Of a stretch of 64,000 bases of DNA, positions 7,401 to 14,829 are shown piece after piece (the first letter of the stretch is position 1; each line of letters starts with the position of its first letter). The stretch is from Nonomuraea sp. PA05. Its GTDB lineage: Bacteria > Actinomycetota > Actinomycetes > Streptosporangiales > Streptosporangiaceae. A program made the position numbers and the translations under genes. The notes beneath the pieces are model-generated. The model saw nothing but the letters and a program-made list of their open reading frames with translations, was not told the DNA's origin and did not search any database. The DNA lies in NCBI RefSeq assembly GCF_008086045.1, contig NZ_VSEY01000001.1, positions 550,329 to 614,328 of the forward strand. Reading direction: 5' to 3'.

Positions 7401-10134
7401 CCTGGGCGAGCTCGGCGAGGCGCTCGACAGGCTGGCGGCCCAGCCGCGCGACCGGCGGGCCCACGGTGTCGCCGCCGCGGCCACCTGGGTGCGGCCGTTC
7501 ACCGTCGACCTGGACGAGCTGCCGGTGCCCCGGCGGGCGGCCGAGGAGCGGCAAGGCCGGTGGGAGCTGTTCGCGCCCGCGGGCACGGCACTCGCGCGAC
7601 CGCTGAAGGAGGCTCTCGAACAGGAGAAGGTCGGTTCAGGTGTGCTGGTGTGCCTACCGCCGCACTGCGCTGCAGAGGATCTGGAGCAGGCACTGCTCGG
7701 CGCCAAGTCGGCGCTCTCGGCGGGGCCCGGCGCCCGGTTCGTCCTCGTCCAGCACGGCAGGGGAGCGGCCGGGCTGGCCAAGACGCTCCACCTGGAGGCC
7801 CCCGGGCTGCGCACTACCGTCGTGCACGTGCCGGAGACCCCCGAGCTGATCGGTCAGGTGGTCGCCGAGGTAGCCGCCACCTCGGACTTCTCGGAGGTGC
7901 ACTACGACAGCGCCGGGGTGCGGCGGGTGCCCACCCTGCGCGCCATGCCCGCCGGTCAGGAACGCGAGGAGCAGCCGCTCACGGCGGACGACGTGCTGCT
8001 CGTCACCGGCGGCGGCAAGGGCATCACGGCGGAGTGCGCGATCACCATGGCGGGTGAGGTTCCGGGCGCTGCCAAGCTGCTGCTGCTCGGCCGCTCCGAC
8101 CCCGCCCAGGACGAGGAGCTGGCCGCCAATCTGCGGCGGATGGCCGGCTCCGGCCTGACCGTCCACTACGCCAGGGCCGACGCCGCCGACCCCGATCAGG
8201 TACGCCAGGCCGTCGCCGCGGGAGAGCAGGCGCTCGGCCCGGTCACCGCGATCCTGCACGGCGCCGGCTACAACGCCCCCGCCGGCATCGGCAGCCTGAC
8301 CCTGGACGCCTTCGCCCGCACGTTCGCCCCCAAGGTGGACGGCCTGCGCAACGTGCTCGCCGCCGTGGACCCCGGCAGGCTGCGCCTGCTGGTCACCCTG
8401 GGCAGCATCATCGGCAGGGCGGGGCTGCAGGGCGAGGCGCACTACGCCACCGCCAACGAGTGGCTGGCCGACCTCACCGCCGAGGCGGGCGCGGCCAACC
8501 CGGACACCAGGTGCCTGTGCCTGGAATGGTCGGTGTGGTCCGAGGTCGGCATGGGTGAACGCCTGTCCGTGGTCGACAAGCTGACCGAGCAGGGCATCAC
8601 CCCGATCCCCGTCGAGCAGGGCGTGCGGATCATGCGCAGGCTCGTCACCGACCCCGCGGTCGAGGGCGTCGTGGTGATCAGCGGGCGCACCGAGGGCGTC
8701 GGCACCGTCCGGCGCGACGAGCCCGAGCTGCCGCTGCTGCGCTTCGTCGGCACCCCGCTGATCCGCTACCACGGGGTGGAGCTGGTCAGCGAGGTCGAGC
8801 TGAACGCCGGCACCGACCTCTACCTGGCCGACCACCTGCTCGACGGGAACCTGCTGTTCCCCGCCGTGATCGGCATGGAGGCCATGAGCCAGGTGGCCTG
8901 CGCCGCCACCGGCCGTCAGGAGGCGCCGGTCATCGAACGGGCCGCGTTCTCCCGGCCGATCATCGTGCCGCCCGGGTCGAGCACCACCCTCAGGATCGCC
9001 GCCGCCGCCACCGGCGACGACACGGTGGCCGTCACCATCCGCAGCGCGGAGACCGGCTTCGAGGTCGACCACTTCAGCGCCGAACTCCGCTTCGACGCCG
9101 GGCCCGCCCCCGAGGGCCCGCCCGGCCAGATCCCGGACGGGCTGCCCCCTGTCGCCCTCGACCCCGACACCGACCTGTACGGGCAGGTGCTCTTCCAGGG
9201 CAGCCGCTTCCAGCGGCTGCGCCGCTACCACCGGGCGGCGGCCCGCCACGTGGACGCCGACCTCGCCGTGGAGCGGGACGGCTCCTGGTTCGCCGGATAC
9301 CTGCCGGGCGACCTGCTGCTCGGCGACCCCGGCATGCGGGACGCGCTCATGCACGGCAACCAGGTGTGCGTGCCCGACGCCACGCTCCTGCCCACCGGCA
9401 TCGACCGGGTGCGCCCCGGCGGGGCCGCGCTGGACGACCTCGACGAGGTGCGGTATTGCGCGGCCGAGCGGAGCAGGGACGGCGACACCTACGTGTACGA
9501 CATCGCGGTCCGCACCAAGACCGGTGACCTCGTGGAGCGCTGGGAGGGGCTGCGGCTGCAGGCCGTGCGCAAGCAGGACGGCCGCGGGCCGTGGGCCGCG
9601 GCGCTGCTGGGGCCGTACGTCGAGAGGCGGCTCGGGGATCTGGTCGGCGCGAGTGTCGCGGTCGTCGCGGAACCCGGCGACGAGCTGACGGAGCTGGCGC
9701 GGCAGCGGCTGCACGACGCGCCGGCGGGTGGCAGCGCGCTGGCTCACATACCCGGTCTGACGTTCTGCGTCGCCGGTGCCGGGACGGTGGCCTGCGCCGT
9801 CACACCGGTCGGCGAGGCAGCGCAAGGGCCGGTCGGCGCCGAGCCGCAGGAGCCGGCCGGCGTGGCGGAGGCCGCGTACACGGCGCTCGCCGAGCGGATC
9901 GCCACGCAGGCGGGGGAGAGCGGCGACGTCGCCGCGGCCCGCGTCCGCGCCGCGACCGCCTGCCTGCGCGACGCCGGGCTTTCCGCGCCCGGTGCGCCGG
10001 AGGCGCGTGCGGGCTCCGGCGACGGCTGGGTGGTCCTGGACACGCCGGACGCCCGCATCGCGACCCTCGCGACCACCGTGCGCGGCCTCGACGCCCCCGT
10101 GGTGGTCGCGGTACTCACCGAAGGGCGGTCATGA
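4417..10134 (+). CDS. pksE: Iterative type I enediyne polyketide synthase (PksE)
   Basis: 1905 residues, near the usual PksE length. Domains in order: KS (1-~450; Cys211 in DGACSSS, EGHGTGT, and a GHAKAAAG histidine), AT (~570-890; Ser653 in GHSLGE), ACP (~930-1010; LHLSS with Ser966/967), KR (~1190-1430; TGGGKGI, Ser1330, Tyr1343, Asn1347), DH (~1455-1700; His1473 in ADHLLDG, Asp1642) and a C-terminal phosphopantetheinyl-transferase-like region (~1720-1905). PksE builds the linear polyene precursor from acetyl/malonyl units. In the last domain the expected D-x-E reads A1794-V-T1796 and the expected W..E..K reads R1844/A1848/D1852, so it appears inactive. Start overlaps UnbU; stop overlaps the thioesterase. 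Confidence 0.96.
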   Translation: MTRIAMVGMACRYPDAASPRELWENAVAGRRAFRRLPDARMRLEDYWDPDPATPDTFYARTAAVIEGYTFDRMAHRIAGSTYRSTDLTHWLALDMAGRALADAGFPEGDGLPRARTGVVVGNTLTGEFTRANVMRLRWPYVRRTLAAALKEQGWDDDRLATFLAGYEEVYKDPFPPVDEDTLAGGLANTIAGRICNHYDLHGGGYIVDGACSSSLLSVVTAAKALTDGELDVAIAGGVDLSIDPFEVIGFAKTGALAKGEFRLYDRHSNGFWPGEGCGIVVLMREADARAAGHRVYATVAGWGISSDGKGGMTRPEIKGYRLALDRAYERAGFGIETVSLFEGHGTGTAIGDATELTALSQSRAAADPSAPPAAVGSIKGMIGHAKAAAGVAGLIKAAMAVHEQVLPPTIGCVDPHPVLAEEPAALRVLRQAEPWPDGRPLRAGVTAMGFGGINTHVVLEADAPKRRMSSRTRALATAQQDAELFLFDAATREELRGRVAEVAAFVPAVSYAQLGDLAGTLRGGLRGLPYRAAAVVASPEDAERQLGRVLTALDSGEDELFTPDGKAWLRRASARPRLGFLFPGQGSGRGTGGGALRRRLPCVDELYRTANLPATGDMVATSVAQPRIATGSMAGVRALSALGIEAEVGVGHSLGELSALCWAGAMDEDALLRVAGKRGRAMERHSDSGTMAGLRAGPEDAQRLIGDLPVVIAGYNSPNQTVVAGPVDAIEQVGQAAARQGLTWTRLNVSHAFHSPLVAPAAQALGEALDGERFTPLARRVVSTVTGAELNGGTDVTALLLRQITAPVRFAQAVRAAADGLDLLVEVGPGRVLSGLAGELTDVPAVALETDGESLTGLLAVVAAAHVSGVPVAHEELFHGRLVHPLEIGTEFSFFASPAESAPKPFVKAVPKAATRAAAGQPPQEGAKRDGESTTDLLRRLAAERVELPLELVTADSKPLDGLHLSSVTVMHILDQATQHLGMPAVQLPNVATATLGELGEALDRLAAQPRDRRAHGVAAAATWVRPFTVDLDELPVPRRAAEERQGRWELFAPAGTALARPLKEALEQEKVGSGVLVCLPPHCAAEDLEQALLGAKSALSAGPGARFVLVQHGRGAAGLAKTLHLEAPGLRTTVVHVPETPELIGQVVAEVAATSDFSEVHYDSAGVRRVPTLRAMPAGQEREEQPLTADDVLLVTGGGKGITAECAITMAGEVPGAAKLLLLGRSDPAQDEELAANLRRMAGSGLTVHYARADAADPDQVRQAVAAGEQALGPVTAILHGAGYNAPAGIGSLTLDAFARTFAPKVDGLRNVLAAVDPGRLRLLVTLGSIIGRAGLQGEAHYATANEWLADLTAEAGAANPDTRCLCLEWSVWSEVGMGERLSVVDKLTEQGITPIPVEQGVRIMRRLVTDPAVEGVVVISGRTEGVGTVRRDEPELPLLRFVGTPLIRYHGVELVSEVELNAGTDLYLADHLLDGNLLFPAVIGMEAMSQVACAATGRQEAPVIERAAFSRPIIVPPGSSTTLRIAAAATGDDTVAVTIRSAETGFEVDHFSAELRFDAGPAPEGPPGQIPDGLPPVALDPDTDLYGQVLFQGSRFQRLRRYHRAAARHVDADLAVERDGSWFAGYLPGDLLLGDPGMRDALMHGNQVCVPDATLLPTGIDRVRPGGAALDDLDEVRYCAAERSRDGDTYVYDIAVRTKTGDLVERWEGLRLQAVRKQDGRGPWAAALLGPYVERRLGDLVGASVAVVAEPGDELTELARQRLHDAPAGGSALAHIPGLTFCVAGAGTVACAVTPVGEAAQGPVGAEPQEPAGVAEAAYTALAERIATQAGESGDVAAARVRAATACLRDAGLSAPGAPEARAGSGDGWVVLDTPDARIATLATTVRGLDAPVVVAVLTEGRS

Positions 10135-10565
10135 CCATGGACAAGTACTTCGAGTATCGCCACACGGTGGGTTTCGAGGAGACCAACCTGGTGGGCAACG
10201 TCTACTACGTCAACTACCTGCGCTGGCAGGGCAGATGCAGGGAGATCTTCCTCAAGGAGTGCGCCCCCGAGGTGCTCGCCGACCTCCAGGACGACCTCAA
10301 GCTGTTCACCCTCAAGGTCGACTGCGAGTTCTTCGCCGAGATCACCGCCTTCGACGAGCTGTCGATCAGGATGCGCCTGATCGAGCTCGCCCAGACCCAG
10401 CTCGAGTTCGGCTTCGACTACGTGCGTGTCGGCCCGGGCGACGGGGAACTGCTCGTCGCCCGCGGCCGGCAGCGGGTCGCCTGCATGCGGGGCCCGAACA
10501 CCAGGACCGTCCCGTCGAGGGTGCCGCCGGCTCTGGTGGGCGCGCTCGAACCGTACGCCGCCTAG
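10131..10565 (+). CDS. Enediyne thioesterase (TEBC/E10), hotdog fold
   Basis: 144 residues. The N-terminus (EYRHTVGFEETNLVGNVYY then VNYLRWQGRCREIF) is the characteristic start of enediyne TEBC thioesterases, which have a 4-hydroxybenzoyl-CoA-thioesterase-like hotdog fold and hydrolyse the polyene product from PksE. Length is that of the family. The ATG at 10131 overlaps the PksE stop (ATGA); a second in-frame ATG follows two codons later. The gene completes the E3-E4-E5-E-E10 cassette in canonical order, which is strong contextual support. Confidence 0.94.
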   Translation: MTMDKYFEYRHTVGFEETNLVGNVYYVNYLRWQGRCREIFLKECAPEVLADLQDDLKLFTLKVDCEFFAEITAFDELSIRMRLIELAQTQLEFGFDYVRVGPGDGELLVARGRQRVACMRGPNTRTVPSRVPPALVGALEPYAA

Positions 10566-10587
10566 ACGCCGATCACAGGAGGTCAGC

Positions 10588-11118
10588 GTGCACGTCTCCT
10601 CATCAACCGCACTGACCGAGAGTGTGACCGACGCCGCGGCGTTGCGTCACGCGTTCGGCGCCTTCGCCACCGGCGTGACCGTGGTGACGACGGGCGGTCC
10701 GGTCCCTCACGCCATGACGGCCAACTCCTTCACCTCTGTCTCGCTCGACCCGCCGCTGCTGCTGATCTGCGTGGCGAAGTCGGCGAGCATGCACAGGTTC
10801 CTCGACGGAAGCTCGTTCTTCGGCGTGTCGGTGCTGGCCGCCCACCAGGAGGCCGAGGCCAGGCACTTCGCCAACCGCTACCGCGAGACGGGCGCCGCCC
10901 AGTTCGCCGCGGTGGACGTGGTGCCCGGCGAGCTCACGGACGTGCCGCTGATCGCGGACGCTGCCGTGTGCTTCGAGTGCGACCTGTGGCGCACCTACGA
11001 CGGCGGCGACCACACGATCTTCCTCGGCAAGGTGCTGTCGATGCGGCAGCGTCCGGGCAGCGACGGGCTGCTGGTCTACCGGGGCAGGTTCGCCTCGCTC
11101 GAACAGGCCGCGGCGTGA
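10588..11118 (+). CDS. Flavin reductase-like FMN-binding protein (E6-type)
   Basis: About 176 residues from a GTG at 10588 preceded by AGGAGGTC. The fold is that of short-chain flavin reductases (HpaC type): FGAFATGVTVVTTGG, then MTANSFTSVSLDPPLLLICV, then HxIFLGKV near the end. Such enzymes supply reduced flavin to two-component monooxygenases. Related genes (SgcE6 type) sit in enediyne clusters; here it could serve the flavin monooxygenase at 27.8 kb. Its TGA overlaps the ATG of the P450 gene. An alternative start about 160 bases upstream would overlap the thioesterase gene and adds no conserved sequence. Confidence 0.88.
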   Translation: MHVSSSTALTESVTDAAALRHAFGAFATGVTVVTTGGPVPHAMTANSFTSVSLDPPLLLICVAKSASMHRFLDGSSFFGVSVLAAHQEAEARHFANRYRETGAAQFAAVDVVPGELTDVPLIADAAVCFECDLWRTYDGGDHTIFLGKVLSMRQRPGSDGLLVYRGRFASLEQAAA

Positions 11119-12491
11119 TGGCCGTTCAGACTCGACCGGCGGCGCCGGCACGCGTGCGTGCCACGCCGCCGGGCCCGCCGCTGTGGGCCGGGCCCGCCCT
11201 GTTCAGGCAGCTCGTCTCGGACCGGCTGGGCATGCTGTCCGGCGCCGTGGCCAGGTACGGCGACGCCGTCAGGCTCACCATCGGCCCGAAGAGCCTGTAC
11301 CTGTTCAACCACCCCGACCACGCCAAGCACGTGCTGGCCGACAACAACGCCGGCTACCGCAAGGGCCTCGGCCTGTCCGAGGCCAGGCGGGTGCTCGGCG
11401 ACGGGCTGCTGACCAGCCACGGCCAGGTGTGGCGCGACCAGCGCAAGGCGATCCAGCCGCTGTTCCAGAACAAGCGGCTGGCCAGGCAGGACACGGCCGT
11501 CGCCGAGGAGACGGGCAGGCTGGTGGCCAGGCTGCGCGCGCACGCCGGCGGCGGGCCCGTGGACGTGGCGCACGAGATGACCGCGCTGACGCTCGGCGTG
11601 CTCGGGCGGACGCTGCTGGAGGCCGACCTCGGCGCGTACGAGTCCATCGGGCACGGCTTCGAGGGTGTCCAGGACCAGGCGATGTTCGAGATGGTGACGC
11701 TGGGCGCGGTGCCGCTGTGGCTGCCGCTCCCGCTGCACCTGCGCTTCCGCCGCTCGCGCCGCGAGCTGCACCGGGTCGTGGACGCCCTGGTCGCCCACCG
11801 GATCGAGCATCCGACCGGCGGGGAGGACCTGCTGTCCCGCCTGATCGCCGCCGCCGGGCGTGCGCCCGACCCGCGGATGGGCCGCGACCGGCTGCGCGCC
11901 GAGCTGATCACGATCCTGCTGGCCGGGCACGAGACCACCGCGAGCACGCTGTCGTGGGCCTTCCACCTGCTGGACCGCCATCCGGACGTGCGCGAGCGGC
12001 TGCGCGAGGAGGCCGTCTCCGTGCTGGGGGACCGGCCGCCGACCGTGGACGACCTGCCGAGGCTCACCTACACCACCATGGTGCTGGAGGAGGTCATGCG
12101 GCTCTACCCGCCGGTGTGGGCGCTGACCCGGGTGGCGGTGACGGGCGACGAGGTGGGCGGGTACCGGGTGCCCGCCGGGGCGGACGTGCTGATCAGCCCG
12201 TACACGCTGCACCGGCATCCGGCGTGGTGGCCGGACCCGGAGCGGTTCGACCCCGGCAGGTTCGCGCCGGGCGCGCGCTCCGACCGGCCCAGGTACGCCT
12301 ACATCCCGTTCGGCGCCGGCCCGAGGTTCTGCGTCGGCAGCCACCTGGGGATGATGGAGGCCGTGTTCGTGCTGGCGTCGGTGGCGCGCGAGCTGCGGCT
12401 GACGAGCCTGCCGGGGCGGCCGGCGGTGCCCGAGGCGATGCTGTCGCTACGGGTGCGCGGCGGGCTGCCGATGACCGTCGAAGTCCTGTAG
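11118..12491 (+). CDS. Cytochrome P450 (E7-type)
   Basis: 457 residues with standard P450 motifs: I-helix LAGHETTAS, K-helix EEVMRLYP (ExxR), and the heme loop FGAGPRFCVGSHLG with the cysteine ligand. The profile resembles class I/CYP102-like bacterial enzymes that hydroxylate hydrophobic substrates. It is the last gene of the cassette transcript, joined to the flavin reductase by an overlapping TGATG, and is followed by a strong hairpin. A P450 (SgcE7 type) accompanies 9-membered enediyne cassettes; oxidation of the enediyne core precursor is the likely job, by context. Confidence 0.92.
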   Translation: MAVQTRPAAPARVRATPPGPPLWAGPALFRQLVSDRLGMLSGAVARYGDAVRLTIGPKSLYLFNHPDHAKHVLADNNAGYRKGLGLSEARRVLGDGLLTSHGQVWRDQRKAIQPLFQNKRLARQDTAVAEETGRLVARLRAHAGGGPVDVAHEMTALTLGVLGRTLLEADLGAYESIGHGFEGVQDQAMFEMVTLGAVPLWLPLPLHLRFRRSRRELHRVVDALVAHRIEHPTGGEDLLSRLIAAAGRAPDPRMGRDRLRAELITILLAGHETTASTLSWAFHLLDRHPDVRERLREEAVSVLGDRPPTVDDLPRLTYTTMVLEEVMRLYPPVWALTRVAVTGDEVGGYRVPAGADVLISPYTLHRHPAWWPDPERFDPGRFAPGARSDRPRYAYIPFGAGPRFCVGSHLGMMEAVFVLASVARELRLTSLPGRPAVPEAMLSLRVRGGLPMTVEVL

Positions 12492-12505
12492 AAGCGCTGA
12501 AAAAA

Positions 12506-12541
12506 GGGCCGCGAGCGGTGATCTCTCACCGCTCGCGGCCC
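12506..12541 (-). terminator. Intrinsic terminator between convergent P450 and AraC genes
   Basis: A perfect 16-bp stem (12506-12521 with 12526-12541) with a four-base loop lies between the converging genes. Six A residues flank it on the left (12500-12505), so on the minus strand the hairpin is followed by a T6 run: a textbook terminator for the AraC gene that also can stop the enediyne operon. Confidence 0.85.
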
Positions 12542-12561
12542 CTGCGCGTCCGTGGTCGCCT

Positions 12562-13326
12562 TCACCCGGTGTCCTCCTGCCACGCGGCCAGCACGTCGCC
12601 CAGGGCGAGCAGGTGCGGCGGGTCGAAGCTGCCCATCGGCCTGAGCGTGAGGTCGGCCCGGTGGCTGCCGCCGCCGGCGCCGACCGCGATGGGGCCGCGG
12701 CGCGCCACGCACAGCGAGACGTCGCTGGCGGGCGGCAGGTTGACGGCTTCGTCGCAGCCGTCGGCCACCGACTGGGCCAGCAGGTACCAGTGCCCCGCGG
12801 GCACGTCGTCCATGACGAACGGGCCGGGCCGGCTGAGCACCGTGTAGCTGGCGGGCTTGCCCTCCAGGAGCTGCCCGGTGAACATCCCGGCGAAGACCGG
12901 CCGGTCGGGCAGCGGCGAGATGACCGTGCCGTGCACGGTGGCGGTGCCGCCGCCCCGCGACCGGCTCGCCCCGCCCACCGAGCTCATCCTCGGCACGCCC
13001 AGGACCTGGCGGTACCGGCTGGGGGACAGGCCGACGCTCCGCGTGAACCGGCTGCTGAACGTGCCGACGCTGGAGTAGCCGACCTGATGGCTGATGTAGG
13101 CGATGTTCAGCGAGGTCGAGGCGAGCAGCCGCTTGGCCTCGCGCAGCCGCACGGCCGACAGGAACCGGCCTGGTGACAGCCCCGTGACCCGCTGGAACAC
13201 CCGTGAGAAGTGGAACTTGCTGAACATCGCGGTGTGCGCCATGTCGTCGATCGTCAGTTGCTCACCGAAGTTCTGCTGAATGTCGTCGATCACTCGCATG
13301 ACCGCTCGTTCGATGACGTCGTCCAT
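12562..13326 (-). CDS. AraC-family transcriptional regulator
   Basis: 254 residues. The double helix-turn-helix of AraC proteins is at the N-terminus (residues ~5-105: DDMAHTAMFSKFHFSRVFQ and IAYISHQVGYSSVGTFSSRF), followed by a C-terminal ~140-residue domain of no clear family. This N-terminal HTH layout differs from classical AraC but is common in actinomycetes. ATG at 13326 follows GGGAGG by five bases. It lies between the core operon and the sigma-factor operon and is divergent from the latter, so a cluster-situated regulator is likely; its ligand cannot be inferred. Confidence 0.88.
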   Translation of the reverse strand: MDDVIERAVMRVIDDIQQNFGEQLTIDDMAHTAMFSKFHFSRVFQRVTGLSPGRFLSAVRLREAKRLLASTSLNIAYISHQVGYSSVGTFSSRFTRSVGLSPSRYRQVLGVPRMSSVGGASRSRGGGTATVHGTVISPLPDRPVFAGMFTGQLLEGKPASYTVLSRPGPFVMDDVPAGHWYLLAQSVADGCDEAVNLPPASDVSLCVARRGPIAVGAGGGSHRADLTLRPMGSFDPPHLLALGDVLAAWQEDTG

Positions 13327-13746
13327 GTGGCCTCCCGCTTCCGGATCGGCCGGCGATGCGCGTTTTCCGGATCCCCGTCGATAAATTCGCTTCGGTGGTA
13401 CACGCGCTGGGACCGGGTTAATGCTGCACGGTTCGCGAAACTATTTCGAAGAAAAGTCGCGACGGCTTTCCTTGCAAAACCCTGTTGATTGTTGTCAACT
13501 GTCGTGAGGAGGCCGGAGCGAGGCGGGGGGCCACGCGGGCGACCAAGGGAATCGGCCATCCTTCGAGCGTACGAGCGCCTCGGCCGCGAGCCGGCGGGGA
13601 GGCGGCGGAATTAGGGGTGCCGCGACCGAGAATAGGGGTGCCCGCTCGAATAAGGGCGCCGGGCGCGCGGATAGGGGTTGTGCCGCAAAGTACGCCGATC
13701 GATTCTCTGAATATCGACCGACGGCGGAAACCGGGGAGCGAACATT
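13327..13746. promoter_or_regulatory. Divergent control region between AraC and sigma-factor genes
   Basis: 420 bp without a gene. The left half is AT-rich relative to the neighbourhood and contains gttga-N6-tcaac (13484-13499). The right half holds four spaced direct repeats (see 13609-13680). GGGGAG (about 13733-13738) precedes the sigma ATG. Promoters for both directions must lie here, but exact hexamers cannot be named with confidence. Confidence 0.6.
13609..13680 (+). repeat. Four spaced TAGGGG-type direct repeats (iteron-like operator array)
   Basis: Repeats of the form (g)aaTAGGGGtgcc start at T612, T633, T651 and T672 of the 13-kb region (13612 TAGGGG, 13633 TAGGGG, 13651 TAAGGG, 13672 TAGGGG). 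The spacings are 21, 18 and 21 bp, roughly two helical turns, which fits cooperative binding of a regulator to one DNA face. The same element occurs once upstream of the core operon at 473-478. Candidates for the binder are the AraC protein or another cluster regulator; this is inference. Confidence 0.5.
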
Positions 13747-14250
13747 ATGGCCGAAGGGCGGGGCGAACAAGAATTCACGCGCTTCGTCCAGCAGACCAGG
13801 CCCGCACTGCGGCGCATCGCGTACGCGCTGTCCGACGACTGGTACGAGGCGGACGACCTGGTCCAGCGGACGCTCATGACGATCTTCCTGCGCTGGCCGG
13901 AGCTCGAACGGCGGGACAGGATGGCGCCCTACGCGCGCCGTGTCATGACGCGGCTGCTCATCAGCGACCGCAGATCGTCGCGGTGGACCAGGGAGGTCCT
14001 GTTCGGCGTGCCGCCCGAGGCCGGCGCCGCCCACGACCCCTACGTCCCGGTGAGCCAGCGCATGATGCTGCGGGACGCGCTGGCCAGGCTCGGCCCCCGC
14101 CAGCGCGCCACCATCTTCCTGCGCTTCTGGGAGGACCGCAGCGTGGAGGAGACCGCGCGGGTCCTGGGCAACGAGTCATCCACGGTACGCAGCCAGACCG
14201 TCCGCGCGCTGAACACCCTGAGGGACGCGCTGGACGCCTCATCCACGTAA
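13747..14250 (+). CDS. SigE-family ECF RNA polymerase sigma factor
   Basis: 167 residues with sigma region 2 (FVQQTRPALRRIAYALSDDW, then EADDLVQRTLMTIFLRW) and region 4 (LARLGPRQRATIFLRFWED, then SVEETARVLGNESSTVRSQT). This matches the actinobacterial SigE-family ECF group, which is usually short and lacks a linked anti-sigma factor. Start ATG follows GGGGAG. It heads the operon with the GMC oxidoreductase, ending nine bases before the next gene, so it may control its own operon and possibly other cluster promoters. A sigma factor in this position is unusual for an enediyne cluster in my knowledge, though I cannot survey it here. Confidence 0.9.
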   Translation: MAEGRGEQEFTRFVQQTRPALRRIAYALSDDWYEADDLVQRTLMTIFLRWPELERRDRMAPYARRVMTRLLISDRRSSRWTREVLFGVPPEAGAAHDPYVPVSQRMMLRDALARLGPRQRATIFLRFWEDRSVEETARVLGNESSTVRSQTVRALNTLRDALDASST

Positions 14251-14259
14251 GGAAGGCCC

Positions 14260-14829
14260 ATGAGCGCACAGCTCTCCACGGACCACGAGACGATGGTCAC
14301 CACGCTCGAGGCGTTCGCCGACACGATCATCCCCGGCGCCAAGCGCTCCGGCCAGGACAGGGCGGTGGCCGGCGCGAGCCCCACCGGCGGCGCGGTGGCC
14401 GCGGGCGCGATGGAGCTGATCACCTGGGACGCCACCGGCATCCACGCGAGCCTGGACGGCTACGCCCGCGCACTGAACGAGCACGCGCGCGAGCACGCCG
14501 GGCAGCACGGGCTCGACCTGGACGGGGACGTCCCGCCGTTCGTGGCGCTGGACTTCGAGCAGCGCACCGCCCTGGTCCGCGTGCTCACCGCGCCCGGCCA
14601 CCCCGACAAGGCGCTGTGGGTGCTGCTGTCCCTGTTCTGCTACATGGCCTATGACTCGGCCGCGCACACCGGCACCGTCGCCGCGCTGGAGGCCGGGCAC
14701 CCGGGCCTGACCTCCATGCGGCTGGCCCGGCCGGACCCGGACGGCCTGTGGCGCTTCCGCGCCTGGTCGTACGGCAGGCAGCTCGCCGACCTCCACCCCG
14801 GCACCACCGACACAGGGAGTCCCGCATGA
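14260..14829 (+). CDS. Gluconate 2-dehydrogenase subunit-3-like / DUF5987 protein
   Basis: 189 residues. The N-terminal pattern LEAFADTIIPGAKRSG resembles the LxAxADxxIPG signature of gluconate 2-dehydrogenase subunit 3 and related (DUF5987-type) proteins, which accompany GMC flavoproteins as small subunits. The next gene is a GMC oxidoreductase whose ATG overlaps this stop (ATGA), strengthening a partner-subunit role. There is no twin-arginine signal, unlike many secreted subunit-3 proteins, so the complex is probably cytoplasmic. Substrate unknown; oxidation of the enediyne precursor is a context guess. Confidence 0.65.
   Translation: MSAQLSTDHETMVTTLEAFADTIIPGAKRSGQDRAVAGASPTGGAVAAGAMELITWDATGIHASLDGYARALNEHAREHAGQHGLDLDGDVPPFVALDFEQRTALVRVLTAPGHPDKALWVLLSLFCYMAYDSAAHTGTVAALEAGHPGLTSMRLARPDPDGLWRFRAWSYGRQLADLHPGTTDTGSPA

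Noticed and set aside
4468..7554. Long open frame on the minus strand opposite PksE
   Set aside because: It is the antisense of the catalytic KS and AT domains in a GC-rich gene, lacks an RBS and any domain; it is a shadow of PksE.
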